Shown piece after piece: positions 1 to 8,550 of a DNA stretch of 64,000 nt. Below the pieces are notes generated by a model. That model saw nothing but the letters and a program-made list of their open reading frames with translations. It was not told where the DNA came from and did not search any database. The position numbers were made by a program, and so were the translations under genes. Source of the DNA: Alphaproteobacteria bacterium (GTDB taxonomy: Bacteria > Pseudomonadota > Alphaproteobacteria > Acetobacterales > Acetobacteraceae); the NCBI GenBank assembly GCA_020850755.1, contig JADZEB010000027.1:1-64000 (forward strand), given 5' to 3'. Every line of letters begins with the position of its first letter. Position 1 is the stretch's first letter.

Positions 1-2
1 CG

Positions 3-2168
3 ATCCGCATCTTCGAGGCGACCTTCAGCCCGCAGCCCACCAGCGCGCTGGTGGTGTCGGCCAACCTGCCCGCCTCGGCCGATACCAATGCGAGCTTCAA
101 CACACAGAGCGTGCAGATCTTCGATTCGCTCGGCACCGCGCGCACGCTCGGCCTTTCCTGGACCAAGGCCGGGCCGAACCAGTGGCGCCTCGGCATCGAT
201 GCGCCGGACTCGGCACTTGATCCGCTCTCGGGCAGCTTTCCCGGCGCCGCCGACAATGCCGCGAGCACGACCACCCCCACCCCGGCCGCGCCGGCCCAGG
301 CGCAGGTGAGCACGATCACGCTCTCGGGCGCGGCGGGCGATGCCGGCGACATCTACACGGTGACGATCGGCGGGGCGGCCTTCACCTACACCACCAACGG
401 CCTGGAAGGCGGCATGAACGCGATTGCCACCGCGCTTGCCGGCCAGATCAACGCCAACCTGGCGGTGCCGGTGACCGCGGCCGCGCTTGGCACCGCGATC
501 GCGCTCACCGCCGACACCGCGGGTGTGCCCTTCTCGGCCTCGGCCAGCGTGTCGAACGCGCCGGCGGGTCAGGCCAACAGCTTCGCCACCGCCACGCCGA
601 ACCCGCCGGTGAGCGCGGTGGCGCAGATCAACACCGTGACGATCGGCGGCGCGATGGGCGATGCCGGCGATGTCTATACCGTCATCGTCAACGGCATTCC
701 GTTCAGCTACACCGCGACCGGGGCGGAAGCGACCGCCAACGATGTCGCGGGCGCGCTTGCCGCGCTGGTCAACGCCAATGGCCCCCTGCCGGTCTCGGCC
801 GCGGCCGCGGGCGGGGTGGTGACGCTACTGGCCGACACGGCGGGCCAGCCCTTCACCCTCGCCTCGAACGTGGCGAATGCGGGCGCGGGGTCGAACAACA
901 ACACCATCGTCAATGCCAGCGTGCAGCCCAATGTCGCGGCGCAGTCGCAGATCAGCAGCGTGACGGTGGGCGGGCCGCTCGGCGATACGGGCGATGTCTA
1001 TTCCGTCACCATCAACGGCAGCACCTACGCCACCACCACCACCGGCGGCGAGTTGTCCAACTTCGACATCACGAACCAGCTTGCCATCGCCATCAATGCC
1101 GATGCCGCCCTGCCCGTCACGGCGACGATCGTGGGCGGCGTGCTGCGCCTGACCGGCGACGCACCGGGCGTGCCCTTCACCGTCTCCTCCTCGGTCGCCG
1201 ACACGCCGGGCGGGCTGGTGGTGAACACCGTCTCCACCGCGACCGGCACGCCGAACCAGCCGGCGACCGCGCAGACCAGCGCCGTGACGCTGGCCGGCAC
1301 GCTGGGCGATGCGGGCGACACCTACACCATCTCGGTGAACGGCAACGCCTACACCTACACGACCACCGGTCGCGAGACGAGCCTGGGCGCGATCGCGCTC
1401 GCGCTCGCCAACCAGATCAACTCCGATCCCGGCCTGCCGGTCACCGCCGCCGCCTCGGGCGAGGTCATCTCGCTCACCGGCGATGTGCCCGGCACGCCCT
1501 TCTCGATCGCCGCCTCGGCCGGCGCCTCGGGCACCATCCCGGCGCATCTCGCCATCGCCTTCGGCGACACGCCGCAGACCTCCGGCCTGATCACCAATAT
1601 CGGCGGCGCCTTCGTCGGCTCGGGCACGGCGCAGGCGCCGGCCTCGCAGAATGCGGGCGAGCCGGTGAACATCACCTTCACCGTCGACTACGGCCAGGGC
1701 CCGCAGCAGGTGACGCTCAATCTCGGCCGTTTCGGCGAGCCGGGCGGCGTGACGCAATATGCCGGCCGCGACCTGGAAGTGACACGGCTCGACCAGGACG
1801 GGATCCCGGCCGGCGCCTTCCAGTCGCTCTCGATCCGCGACAATGGCGATGTCGTGCTCGCCTTCGACAATGGCCGCTCGCGCATCACGCACCGCGTGCC
1901 GCTGGCGGTGTTCGCCGATCCCAACAAGCTCCAGCGCGAGGACGGCACCGCCTTCACCGCGACGCTGGAATCCGGCCTGCCGCGCTATGCCGATGCCGGC
2001 ACCAACGGGGCGGGAGGGATCACGCCCTCGGCGCTCGAAGGGGCGAATGTCGATATCGCCGACGAGTTCACCAAGCTGATCGTCACGCAGCGTTCCTATG
2101 CCGCCAATACCCGCGTGCTCACCACCGCCAACGAGATGCTCCAGGAAGTGCTCAACATCCGCCGCTAG
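3..2168 (+). CDS. flgE: Flagellar hook protein FlgE (5' end beyond window)
   Basis: Subunit of the flagellar hook, the extracellular joint between rod and filament. The reading frame is open to the left edge, so the N-terminal D0/D1 part is missing; what remains begins in the stretch reading TSALVVSANLPASAD, typical of FlgE. The C-terminus (about 130 residues) is canonical, ending in ANTRVLTTANEMLQEVLNIRR-type helix that packs in the hook core. Between them sit four imperfect copies of a ~105-residue module (about nt 300-1535), so even the visible part exceeds 720 residues, far longer than the ~400-residue enterobacterial FlgE. Long hook proteins are known in alphaproteobacteria, but the modular repeat is notable. 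It is followed by flgK/flgL, as expected in a hook operon. Identity is secure; the start lies outside the window. Confidence 0.93.
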   Translation: MRIFEATFSPQPTSALVVSANLPASADTNASFNTQSVQIFDSLGTARTLGLSWTKAGPNQWRLGIDAPDSALDPLSGSFPGAADNAASTTTPTPAAPAQAQVSTITLSGAAGDAGDIYTVTIGGAAFTYTTNGLEGGMNAIATALAGQINANLAVPVTAAALGTAIALTADTAGVPFSASASVSNAPAGQANSFATATPNPPVSAVAQINTVTIGGAMGDAGDVYTVIVNGIPFSYTATGAEATANDVAGALAALVNANGPLPVSAAAAGGVVTLLADTAGQPFTLASNVANAGAGSNNNTIVNASVQPNVAAQSQISSVTVGGPLGDTGDVYSVTINGSTYATTTTGGELSNFDITNQLAIAINADAALPVTATIVGGVLRLTGDAPGVPFTVSSSVADTPGGLVVNTVSTATGTPNQPATAQTSAVTLAGTLGDAGDTYTISVNGNAYTYTTTGRETSLGAIALALANQINSDPGLPVTAAASGEVISLTGDVPGTPFSIAASAGASGTIPAHLAIAFGDTPQTSGLITNIGGAFVGSGTAQAPASQNAGEPVNITFTVDYGQGPQQVTLNLGRFGEPGGVTQYAGRDLEVTRLDQDGIPAGAFQSLSIRDNGDVVLAFDNGRSRITHRVPLAVFADPNKLQREDGTAFTATLESGLPRYADAGTNGAGGITPSALEGANVDIADEFTKLIVTQRSYAANTRVLTTANEMLQEVLNIRR
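300..1535 (+). repeat. Four tandem ~105-residue modules inside flgE
   Basis: Protein-level tandem repeat inside the hook gene. Copies lie at about nt 300-599, 612-926, 939-1256 and 1269-1535. Each begins with a strand-rich block (for example VSTITLSGAAGDAGD, INTVTIGGAMGDAGD, ISSVTVGGPLGDTGD, TSAVTLAGTLGDAGD), continues with YTVTIGG...FTYTTNG, a helix containing ALAGQIN/ALANQIN, then the strands VPVTAAA, ALTADTAGVPFS and an Ala/Gly linker. The copies have diverged and are not identical at DNA level, so the expansion is old. They probably form surface-exposed beta domains in the D2/D3 position of the hook. Confidence 0.85.
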
Positions 2169-2210
2169 CCGCCAGCTGCCCCGCATGCTTCAGAACGGAG
2201 GAACCCGACC

Positions 2211-2702
2211 ATGACCATCGCCCTCGCCGAGGCCGCCCCCGCGGCCAAGCCGCCGCCCCCTGCACCCGCGGATGGCGCCCTGCCGCTCGACAATCTCGCC
2301 GTCATCGGCGGCATCGTCTCGGGCTTCGCCCGCGGCGTGGTCGAGCGGCTGGCCGCATGCATCGAGGATGCGCTGACGATGGACGAGGCGCTCGCCACCG
2401 CCGACAGGACGGCGCGCGCCGTGGGCGCGGTGCTGCTCGGCCATCACGCCGCGCCACCCTTCACGGTGCGACCCTGGAACGCGCCCGACATGATGGGCGC
2501 GCACATCGTGCGCGCGCTCGGGCTCGAGGTCGCGCCCGAGGATGCGGTGCGTGCGCTCCTGCTGATCCTGGCCGAACGCCTGACCGAGGCGGCAATCGCC
2601 CCGCCCGAGCAGTTCGCCGCGATGGCGCGCGAACTGGTGAGCGAGGCCTCGCTCCTGCTCGCCGGGCGCTTCCCGCACGAGATCCAGAGGGCGGCGGCCT
2701 GA
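2211..2702 (+). CDS. Unknown helical protein between flgE and flgK
   Basis: 163-residue protein of unknown family. It has a Pro/Ala-rich start (residues 5-22) followed by predicted helical sequence with Leu/Ala-rich stretches (IVSGFARGVVERLAACIEDAL; AVRALLLILAERLTEAAI). No signal peptide or clear membrane segment is seen. A good ribosome site (GGAGGA about 9 nt upstream) supports the ATG. It sits 42 nt after flgE and 10 nt before flgK, so it is almost certainly co-transcribed with hook genes. Size, helical character and position before flgK/flgL would suit an FlgN-like secretion chaperone, but I see no FlgN signature; this is inference. Confidence 0.7.
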   Translation: MTIALAEAAPAAKPPPPAPADGALPLDNLAVIGGIVSGFARGVVERLAACIEDALTMDEALATADRTARAVGAVLLGHHAAPPFTVRPWNAPDMMGAHIVRALGLEVAPEDAVRALLLILAERLTEAAIAPPEQFAAMARELVSEASLLLAGRFPHEIQRAAA

Positions 2703-2712
2703 CGGCAGGACG

Positions 2713-4119
2713 ATGAGCCTTTCCGCCGCGCTTTCCGGCGCGCTCTCGGGCCTTCAGGTCACGCAGCGCGCACTCGAGGTCACCTCGGGCAACATCCAGA
2801 ATGCGAGCACGCCGGGCTATGCGCGCCGCACGCTGGAGCGCGAGGCGCTGGGCGGGCCGAATGGCGGGGTGCGCGCGATCGGGGTGGGCCGCGCCGCCGA
2901 GCCCGCGCTCCAGGCCGAGGCGCTGCGGCTGGCAGCACGCCAGTCGGGCAGCGAGGCGGCCGAGAACGCGCTGCGCCAGGTGCTGGAGGCGATGGGCGGG
3001 GCCGACGGCTCGGCCCCGCTTGCCCGCGCCGCGGCGCGCTTTGCCGATGGCTGGCGGCTATGGCAGGCCGATCCCGAGGACGATCTCGCCGCGGCCGAGG
3101 TGGTGGCGCGCGGCGATGCCTTCGCCGGCGAGCTCCGCCGCGCTGCCGCCGCGATCGAGGCCGCCGACCGCGTCATCGCCGAGGATACGGCGCGCACCAC
3201 GGAACGGCTGAACGCCATCCTCGGCAAGCTCGCCGCGCTGAATGCGCGGCTCTCGCGCAGCGATGCCGCCGACAGTTCGGCCGCCGGACTGACCGACCAG
3301 CGCGACGCGCTGCTCTCCGAGCTGGCCACCATCGCCGAGATCCGCATCGCGCCGCGTTCGGGCGGCGCCGTGGCCGTGTTCTCGGCCGGCGGCATGACGC
3401 TGCTCGACGCCGCCGCCGAGCGCTTCACCTACATGGCCGGCACGCTCCGCCGCAGCGATGGCAGCGCGATCGGGGCCGAGGCGCTGGGCGCCGGCCGGCT
3501 GCCCGCCCTTCTCGCCATCCGTGCCGACAGTTCGCCCGACGCCGCCAGCATCGAGCCGGGCGCCGAGGCCCTGCGCAAGCTGCGCGAGCGGCTCGATGCG
3601 CTCGCCCGCCAGTTCACCGAGCCGAGCCCGGGCGGCGCGGCGCGCCCGCCGCGCTTCGCCGACGCCTACGACGCTGCCCCCGCGCGCGATGGCACCGAGC
3701 TTGCCGGCGGCTTCTTCACCGGCACCGACCGCTTCACCTTCGCCGTCAATCCCGCGCTGATGAGCGGCACGGTGAAACCGAAGCCCGAGGCCGCGGGCGC
3801 CGTCGCCGACGCCATCGCGGCGAGCGGGCGGAGCCTCGTCGCGGGCGGGCTTGCCGTCACCGGGACCACGCTCACCGGCATGGCCGAGGCGATCGTGGCC
3901 CAGCTTGCGCGCGACACCGCCCAGCTCGCCGACCGCGCGGATACCGCCGCCGCCACTGCTCAGACCGTGCAGGCGCGGCTTGCGAACGCCACCGGCGTCA
4001 ATCTCGATGCCGAGTTGGCCCAGCTCCAGCTGCTGCAGACCGCCTACGCCGCCGTCGCGCGCGTGTTTGCCACCGTGCAGGCGATGCACGACGCGCTCGA
4101 CCGCGCGCTGGCGCGCTGA
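2713..4119 (+). CDS. flgK: Flagellar hook-associated protein 1 FlgK
   Basis: 468-residue HAP1, which joins hook to filament. The N-terminus carries the rod/hook-family motif (LEVTSGNIQNASTPGYARR, residues ~22-40), where the Asn-rich stretch replaces the usual NVANANTPGY. The C-terminus (GVNLDAELAQLQLLQTAYAAVARVFATVQAM) is the standard coiled-coil D0 helix with heptad leucines. The protein is somewhat shorter than enterobacterial FlgK (547), having lost part of the variable middle. It lies directly upstream of flgL, as in most flagellar clusters. Start ATG follows the preceding gene by 10 nt; no alternative start fits the conserved N-terminus. Confidence 0.93.
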   Translation: MSLSAALSGALSGLQVTQRALEVTSGNIQNASTPGYARRTLEREALGGPNGGVRAIGVGRAAEPALQAEALRLAARQSGSEAAENALRQVLEAMGGADGSAPLARAAARFADGWRLWQADPEDDLAAAEVVARGDAFAGELRRAAAAIEAADRVIAEDTARTTERLNAILGKLAALNARLSRSDAADSSAAGLTDQRDALLSELATIAEIRIAPRSGGAVAVFSAGGMTLLDAAAERFTYMAGTLRRSDGSAIGAEALGAGRLPALLAIRADSSPDAASIEPGAEALRKLRERLDALARQFTEPSPGGAARPPRFADAYDAAPARDGTELAGGFFTGTDRFTFAVNPALMSGTVKPKPEAAGAVADAIAASGRSLVAGGLAVTGTTLTGMAEAIVAQLARDTAQLADRADTAAATAQTVQARLANATGVNLDAELAQLQLLQTAYAAVARVFATVQAMHDALDRALAR

Positions 4120-4134
4120 GCCGAAGGGGCGCGC

Positions 4135-5097
4135 ATGAGCGGGATCACCGTCTCCACCGCCGGGCTGTTCAACAGCGCCGTCGCGAGCTTCCGCGCCGGG
4201 CAGAACGAACTGTCCGCGCTGCAACGCCAGCTTGCCAGCGGGCGCATCGCCGAGGATCTCTCGGCCGTGCCCGACCAGGCGCCGCGGCTGCTCGATCTCG
4301 ATGCCGCCATCGCCACCCGCCGCACCTATGTCGAGGCGATCGACCGCACCCGCCCGCGCGCGCAAGGCACCATGCTGGCGCTCGAACGCATGGCCTTCCT
4401 GGCCGCCGATCTGGGGCGCGCGGCGATGGTCGCCGGCGATGATGGCAGCGCCGACCCGGCCGCGGTCGGGGCGCGCGCATCCGCCGCCTTGCAGGAGATC
4501 GAGGTGCAGCTCAACCTCCGGATCGGCGGGCGCGCCCTGTTCGCCGGCAACCGGCCGGGGCTGGCCACGGTGGCGCGCCTTGCCGACCTGCCGGTGCCCC
4601 CACCGGAGCGCCCGCCCTTCCGCGCCGCGGCGCCCGACCTGCCCGCCTATGATGCCGCCGCGCCCGGCGCGGACGCCAATGCCTGGCAGCCCGACAGCCT
4701 GCGCATCGACGATGGCGAGAGCGCGGCCTACGGCGCCGTCGCGGTCGATCCCGGCATCCAGGACCTGGTGATGGGGCTGCGCCGGTTGCAGACGGCGGTC
4801 AAGGACCGGGACAATTTCGCCCTCCATGCCGAAACCGCGCGCGAACTCCTCGCCCGCGCCCAGAGCGGGATCCGGCTCGCCCAGAACTCGGTCGCGATCG
4901 GCCAGGCGCGGATGGAGGCGGCGCGCGAGCGCCACCTGACCGCGATCGCCGTGGGCCAGCGCCAGCGCGACGAGACCCTGCGCGCCGACCCGGCCGAACT
5001 CGGCGCGCGCATCGCCCAGCTCCAGGTGCAGCTCCAGGCCTCCTATGCTACCGTCGCGCGTCTGCGGGAACTGTCGCTCGCGAACTTCGTTCGCTAG
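4135..5097 (+). CDS. flgL: Flagellar hook-associated protein 3 FlgL
   Basis: 320-residue HAP3, the second hook-filament junction protein and a flagellin homologue. The N-terminal helix (FNSAVASFRAGQNELSALQRQLASGRI) matches the flagellin D0/D1 pattern, and the C-terminal helices (RIAQLQVQLQASYATVARLRELSLANFVR) end like flagellins and FlgL, exported without a cleaved signal. It begins 15 nt after flgK. Length matches the family. The middle (residues ~150-200) is Pro/Ala-rich and variable. Confidence 0.92.
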   Translation: MSGITVSTAGLFNSAVASFRAGQNELSALQRQLASGRIAEDLSAVPDQAPRLLDLDAAIATRRTYVEAIDRTRPRAQGTMLALERMAFLAADLGRAAMVAGDDGSADPAAVGARASAALQEIEVQLNLRIGGRALFAGNRPGLATVARLADLPVPPPERPPFRAAAPDLPAYDAAAPGADANAWQPDSLRIDDGESAAYGAVAVDPGIQDLVMGLRRLQTAVKDRDNFALHAETARELLARAQSGIRLAQNSVAIGQARMEAARERHLTAIAVGQRQRDETLRADPAELGARIAQLQVQLQASYATVARLRELSLANFVR

Positions 5098-5176
5098 GGC
5101 GTAGATTGCTGGCGCCACTGGGCGGCAATACCGGCACGAACCGGGAACGCATGCCGCTGCCGACGGAGGGGACGAG

Positions 5177-6718
5177 ATGGAGACGGACACGCCCAAGGTC
5201 TCGCGCGCGACCGCAGCGGACCTCGAATCGATGTTCGATCACGCGGTCACCTTGCAGTCGCAAGGCGAGCTGGACGGGGCGGCCAAGGCCTACCGGCGGT
5301 TGCTCGCCCTCGCTCCGGACCTGCCGGAAGCGCTCAGCAATCTGGGCGCCGTTCTGCGCCTCAAGGACGATCTGACTGGGGCCGAGGCGCTGCTGCGCCG
5401 CGCCACCGCGGTGCGCCCCAACTACGTCGATGCCTGGCACAATCTCGGCGTCGTGCTGCTGCGCCGTGGCAAGTTCGCCGATTCGATCCAGGCCCTTTCG
5501 CGCGCGCTTGAACTCGATCCAGGCCACGCCATGTCGCTTGCCCATCGCGGCCAAGCCTATCTCGACGATGGCGAACCGGAGAAGGCCGTGGCCGACTGGG
5601 CCGAGGCGGCGCGGATGATGCCCAGCAATTTCGGCGTGCGCAACGCGCGCGGCATTCTGCTGCTGCGGCGCGGATTGCTGGACGAGGCGCGCGCCGCGTT
5701 CGAGGAGACATTGGCGATCGAGCCCGAGCAGCCGGTGGCGCTGTGCAACCTGGGCATCATCCTGCGCCAGCAGGAGAAGAACGAGGAGGCGCTGCCCCTC
5801 CTTCAGCGCGCGGTCGCGGCAGCGCCCGAGATGTCCGAGGCGCATGCGGGCCTGACCGCCACCTATCTCGCGCTCGGCCGCCATATCGAGGCTGCCGAGG
5901 CGGCGATGGTAGCGCTCGAGACCGACCCTGCTTCCACGCGCTACCACTCCGTGCTCGGGCATGCGATCTACGGCGTCTTCGTCAACGGCAAGGCCGACGA
6001 GGCGCGGGCCCTGGCGCGCCGCTGGATCGAGCGGTTCCCGGACCACCCGACCGCCCAGCATCTCGGCCGGGCGATGGCCGGCGAGGCCGCGGCCAACCGT
6101 GCCTCGGACAAGTTCGTGCAGACCCTGTTCAACAGCTTCGCGTCGAGCTTCGACGAGCAGCTGCACAAGCTCGACTATCGCGCGCCGCAGGCGATCATCG
6201 GCGCCCTGTCGCCGATCGTCGGGGCGGCGAAGGAGCTTGTCATCCTCGATGCCGGCTGCGGCACCGGCCTTGCCGGGCGCATGCTGCGGCTCTGGGCGGA
6301 CGAGCTGATCGGGGTCGACCTGTCCAGCTCGATGCTGGACAAGGCGCGCGAGCGCGGCATCTACGACCGGCTCGAGGAGGCGGAGCTGACCGCCTGGCTC
6401 GAAGCCCATCCGGATGCCTACGACATGATCGTGGCCGCCGATGTGCTGTGCTATTTCGGCGAACTGAACCCGGTGATCGCGGCCGCCCAGCGCGCGCTCC
6501 GCCCGGGTGGCCTCCTGTCCTTCACCGTCGAGAAGCTCGACGGTCCGGACGAGTTCGTGGTGGGCGTCCATGGCCGCTACGGCCATGCCGAGCGCTTCGT
6601 GCGCAAGGCGCTGGACGCGGCCGGCCTGCAGGTGGAGGTGATGCGGGTCGAGCCCCTGCGGCGCGAGGCGATCGCGATCGTGCTCGGCTATGTCGTGGTG
6701 GCGCGCCGTCCGGCCTGA
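5177..6718 (+). CDS. TPR-repeat protein with SAM methyltransferase domain
   Basis: 513-residue two-domain protein. Residues ~15-290 hold about eight tetratricopeptide repeats (blocks such as LPEALSNLGAVLRLK and YVDAWHNLGVVLLRRGKF). A conserved linker (LFNSFASSFDEQLHKLDYRAP) leads into a class I SAM methyltransferase at residues ~355-510 with motif I ILDAGCGTGLAGR and the acidic end of strand 2 (IGVDLSSSML). The substrate is not visible in sequence. Location 79 nt after flgL suggests a role in flagellar or surface modification. A paralogue with the same architecture lies at 56089-57312 beside fliJ/fliI. Start ATG is supported by GGAGGGG upstream. Function beyond methyl transfer is inference. 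Confidence 0.85.
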   Translation: METDTPKVSRATAADLESMFDHAVTLQSQGELDGAAKAYRRLLALAPDLPEALSNLGAVLRLKDDLTGAEALLRRATAVRPNYVDAWHNLGVVLLRRGKFADSIQALSRALELDPGHAMSLAHRGQAYLDDGEPEKAVADWAEAARMMPSNFGVRNARGILLLRRGLLDEARAAFEETLAIEPEQPVALCNLGIILRQQEKNEEALPLLQRAVAAAPEMSEAHAGLTATYLALGRHIEAAEAAMVALETDPASTRYHSVLGHAIYGVFVNGKADEARALARRWIERFPDHPTAQHLGRAMAGEAAANRASDKFVQTLFNSFASSFDEQLHKLDYRAPQAIIGALSPIVGAAKELVILDAGCGTGLAGRMLRLWADELIGVDLSSSMLDKARERGIYDRLEEAELTAWLEAHPDAYDMIVAADVLCYFGELNPVIAAAQRALRPGGLLSFTVEKLDGPDEFVVGVHGRYGHAERFVRKALDAAGLQVEVMRVEPLRREAIAIVLGYVVVARRPA

Positions 6719-6745
6719 CCTGTGCGGGCGACACCGAAGCGACCG

Positions 6746-6875
6746 CCAGGGCAGGTTCCGTTCGGATTGAACCGGCCGAACGGAACTCGTGCGCGTGAAA
6801 CACAAGGTTCGCGAGCGGCCTGGTCTGATCCGGCGCAACCGCGCTGCGGTTCCACCGGACCGGACGCTGCCCTAG
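6746..6875 (+). repeat. Dispersed double-hairpin element, copy 1 (degenerate)
   Basis: First of four related non-coding elements (others at 22658-22789, 26037-26166, 51647-51765). It begins CCAGGGCAGG, a decayed form of CTAGGGCACG. It has a first hairpin with 11-bp stem (GTTCCGTTCGG / CCGAACGGAAC), a central linker containing GGTTCGCGAGC, and a second hairpin (GCGGTTCCACCGGA arm) that has lost much pairing. It ends ...CGGACGCTGCCCTAG. The closing CTAG (6872-6875) supplies the TAG stop of the minus-strand gene to its right. It lies between convergent genes and could also act as a terminator. Confidence 0.8.
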
Positions 6876-7630
6876 CGCCGGCCGGCGCCGAACAACGCGG
6901 CGGCGATCGCGGCGAAGGCATCGCCGGCACCGACCGCTGCACGCTGCAATCCGGCCAGCCCGTCGGTCATCATCTGGGTGAAGCCGGCAAGCCCCGCGGG
7001 CGCGCCGGGATCGGGTGCGGCACCGGGCGCGCGGTTGCGCTCGACCGTGTCGAAGTCGCGCCGGTAGCCGCCCATGCCGAGCTGGATCGCATAGTTGCGC
7101 GGCTTCGCCTCGGTCGCGCCGGCGCCGCCCTCGATGCGGCTGATGCGCAGCACATACTCGCCCGTCTCGATCCGGTTCGAGCCCGGCTCGATCCCGTCGG
7201 GCGGCGGCTCGCTCCTGAAGGCGGCGAAACGGGCCTGGTGGCGCGCCTCGGCCGAGGGCGCGTTGTCCGCCACCAGCACGCCAGCGCGGGTGAGGATCTG
7301 CACGCGCACGGCCGCATCTCCGATCTGGCCCAGCCGCAGCGCACCGGCGGTAGCGACGCGGAAGCGGAACACATCGACCGCATCCCCGCGCGCAAGCGAG
7401 GAGACCACGTTCAGCCGGCTGTCATTGCGAATCAGGATGCCGATGTCGCGCGCATTGGCCGCATTGTCGAAGGCCACATCGCGCGTGTCCTTGCGGAAGC
7501 CCTGCACCAGATCGGCACCGCCTTCGGCCAGCGCCCCGCCCTCGCGCAATTGCTGGCGCAGATCGGCGATGCGGCTCTCGATGCCGGCGAGGCTTGCGGA
7601 CACGGAAGCTGCGGAGACGCTGTCGGCCAT
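6872..7630 (-). CDS. Unknown protein of the flagellin cluster, possible PPC-like fold
   Basis: 252-residue protein, last gene of the minus-strand fliC-flbT-flaF group. No signal peptide or membrane segment. The N-terminus is helical (LAGIESRIADLRQQLREGG). Residues ~50-180 alternate strands in a pattern like pre-peptidase C-terminal domains: VDVFRFRVATAGALRL, VQILTRAGVLVAD, IETGEYVLRISRI, NYAIQLGMG. The C-terminus is Ala-rich. The ATG at 7630 has only a weak AAGGG upstream. The stop codon is the TAG at the end of repeat copy 1. Fold comparison is by eye and uncertain; a flagellar role is inferred from position only. Confidence 0.65.
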   Translation of the reverse strand: MADSVSAASVSASLAGIESRIADLRQQLREGGALAEGGADLVQGFRKDTRDVAFDNAANARDIGILIRNDSRLNVVSSLARGDAVDVFRFRVATAGALRLGQIGDAAVRVQILTRAGVLVADNAPSAEARHQARFAAFRSEPPPDGIEPGSNRIETGEYVLRISRIEGGAGATEAKPRNYAIQLGMGGYRRDFDTVERNRAPGAAPDPGAPAGLAGFTQMMTDGLAGLQRAAVGAGDAFAAIAAALFGAGRR

Positions 7631-7668
7631 GATCGCGCGCCCTTGCGTGCGCCGGCCCGGCCGCGCCG

Positions 7669-8061
7669 CTAGGCGGCGCGCGCGGGCGGGCGCTGCATCA
7701 GCCCTTCCGCGACCGCGCGGTTGATCGCCACCAGCCGCTCGATCCGGGCCGGATCGGGCTCGGCCAGCAGCGCCAGCGTCTCGGCGTCCACCAGCAGCGA
7801 CAGGCGCAGCACGTTCTGGCGCAGCGCGAGCGGCAGCGGGCAGTCCGCCTCGGCCATCGCCGCCTGGAACATGGTCCAGAGCCGCTGGTTGAGCTGAAGC
7901 GCAACACGCAGCGCCGCCTCGTCGATCGGGGCGCGCGCCGCCGCGATCAGCCGCCGCCCGGCCTCGGCCAGTGCCCATGCCTCGATCGCGCGCGGATCGG
8001 AATCGGGTGGCGGGCGCAGCGACTGGGTGGCGGCGGCGGCGTAGCGTTGCGTGGGCGTCAT
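7669..8061 (-). CDS. flaF: Flagellar biosynthesis regulator FlaF
   Basis: 130-residue FlaF-family protein, needed in Caulobacter-type bacteria for flagellin translation and secretion, working opposite FlbT. Recognised from the conserved core ALQLNQRLWTMFQ, followed by LPLALRQNVLRLSLLVD, and from its pairing with flbT. The start codon overlaps the flbT stop (ATGA), so the two are translationally coupled. Length is close to the family norm (about 115-130). Confidence 0.9.
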   Translation of the reverse strand: MTPTQRYAAAATQSLRPPPDSDPRAIEAWALAEAGRRLIAAARAPIDEAALRVALQLNQRLWTMFQAAMAEADCPLPLALRQNVLRLSLLVDAETLALLAEPDPARIERLVAINRAVAEGLMQRPPARAA

Positions 8062-8495
8062 GCACGGGCCTCCTCGGTGGCGAGCGATGCGACGGGCGCG
8101 GGCGGGCACGGTGGCGCGCCTTCCGCCGGCCTGGCATCGGGGAACAGGCGGCGCACGAGCTTGAGGGCGCGGTAGAAGCCGCCCCCCGCCACCAGTGCCG
8201 CGACCTCGTCCAGCGTGGCGGCCGCCTCCGGCCGCTCGGCGCGGAGCTGGCCGAGCGCAAGCGCCACGCGCGGGCGGTTCACCGCCGCATCCTCGGGGAA
8301 GATGTAGAGGAGCTGGACCAGGAAATAGAGCGCCGTCTCCAGCGACACGACATCCGTCTCCTTCAGGATGTCGCGCCCGCGCAGGAAGGCGGCGCGATTG
8401 TGCAGGAACAGCGTGACGGTGCGTTCCCCGGCGCCGAGCACGGCGCCGTTGACGATCACCTTCTCGCCGGGGCGAAGAACGACCTTGAGCGGCAT
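8058..8495 (-). CDS. flbT: Flagellin synthesis repressor FlbT
   Basis: 145-residue FlbT, an RNA-binding post-transcriptional repressor that in Caulobacter acts on the 5' leader of flagellin mRNA until the hook is complete. The N-terminus MPLKVVLRPGEKVIVNGAVL is diagnostic, with IFPEDAAVNRPRVA in the middle. I chose the ATG at 8495, not the in-frame one 18 nt upstream, because GGAGG is spaced 8 nt from it and the family begins MPLK. It lies downstream of fliC on the same strand and overlaps flaF by 4 nt. Confidence 0.92.
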   Translation of the reverse strand: MPLKVVLRPGEKVIVNGAVLGAGERTVTLFLHNRAAFLRGRDILKETDVVSLETALYFLVQLLYIFPEDAAVNRPRVALALGQLRAERPEAAATLDEVAALVAGGGFYRALKLVRRLFPDARPAEGAPPCPPAPVASLATEEARA

Positions 8496-8550
8496 GGCGC
8501 ATGCCTCCGGCATCCGGCGGGCGCAGAGGCGCCGCGGCGCGGGACGGAGC

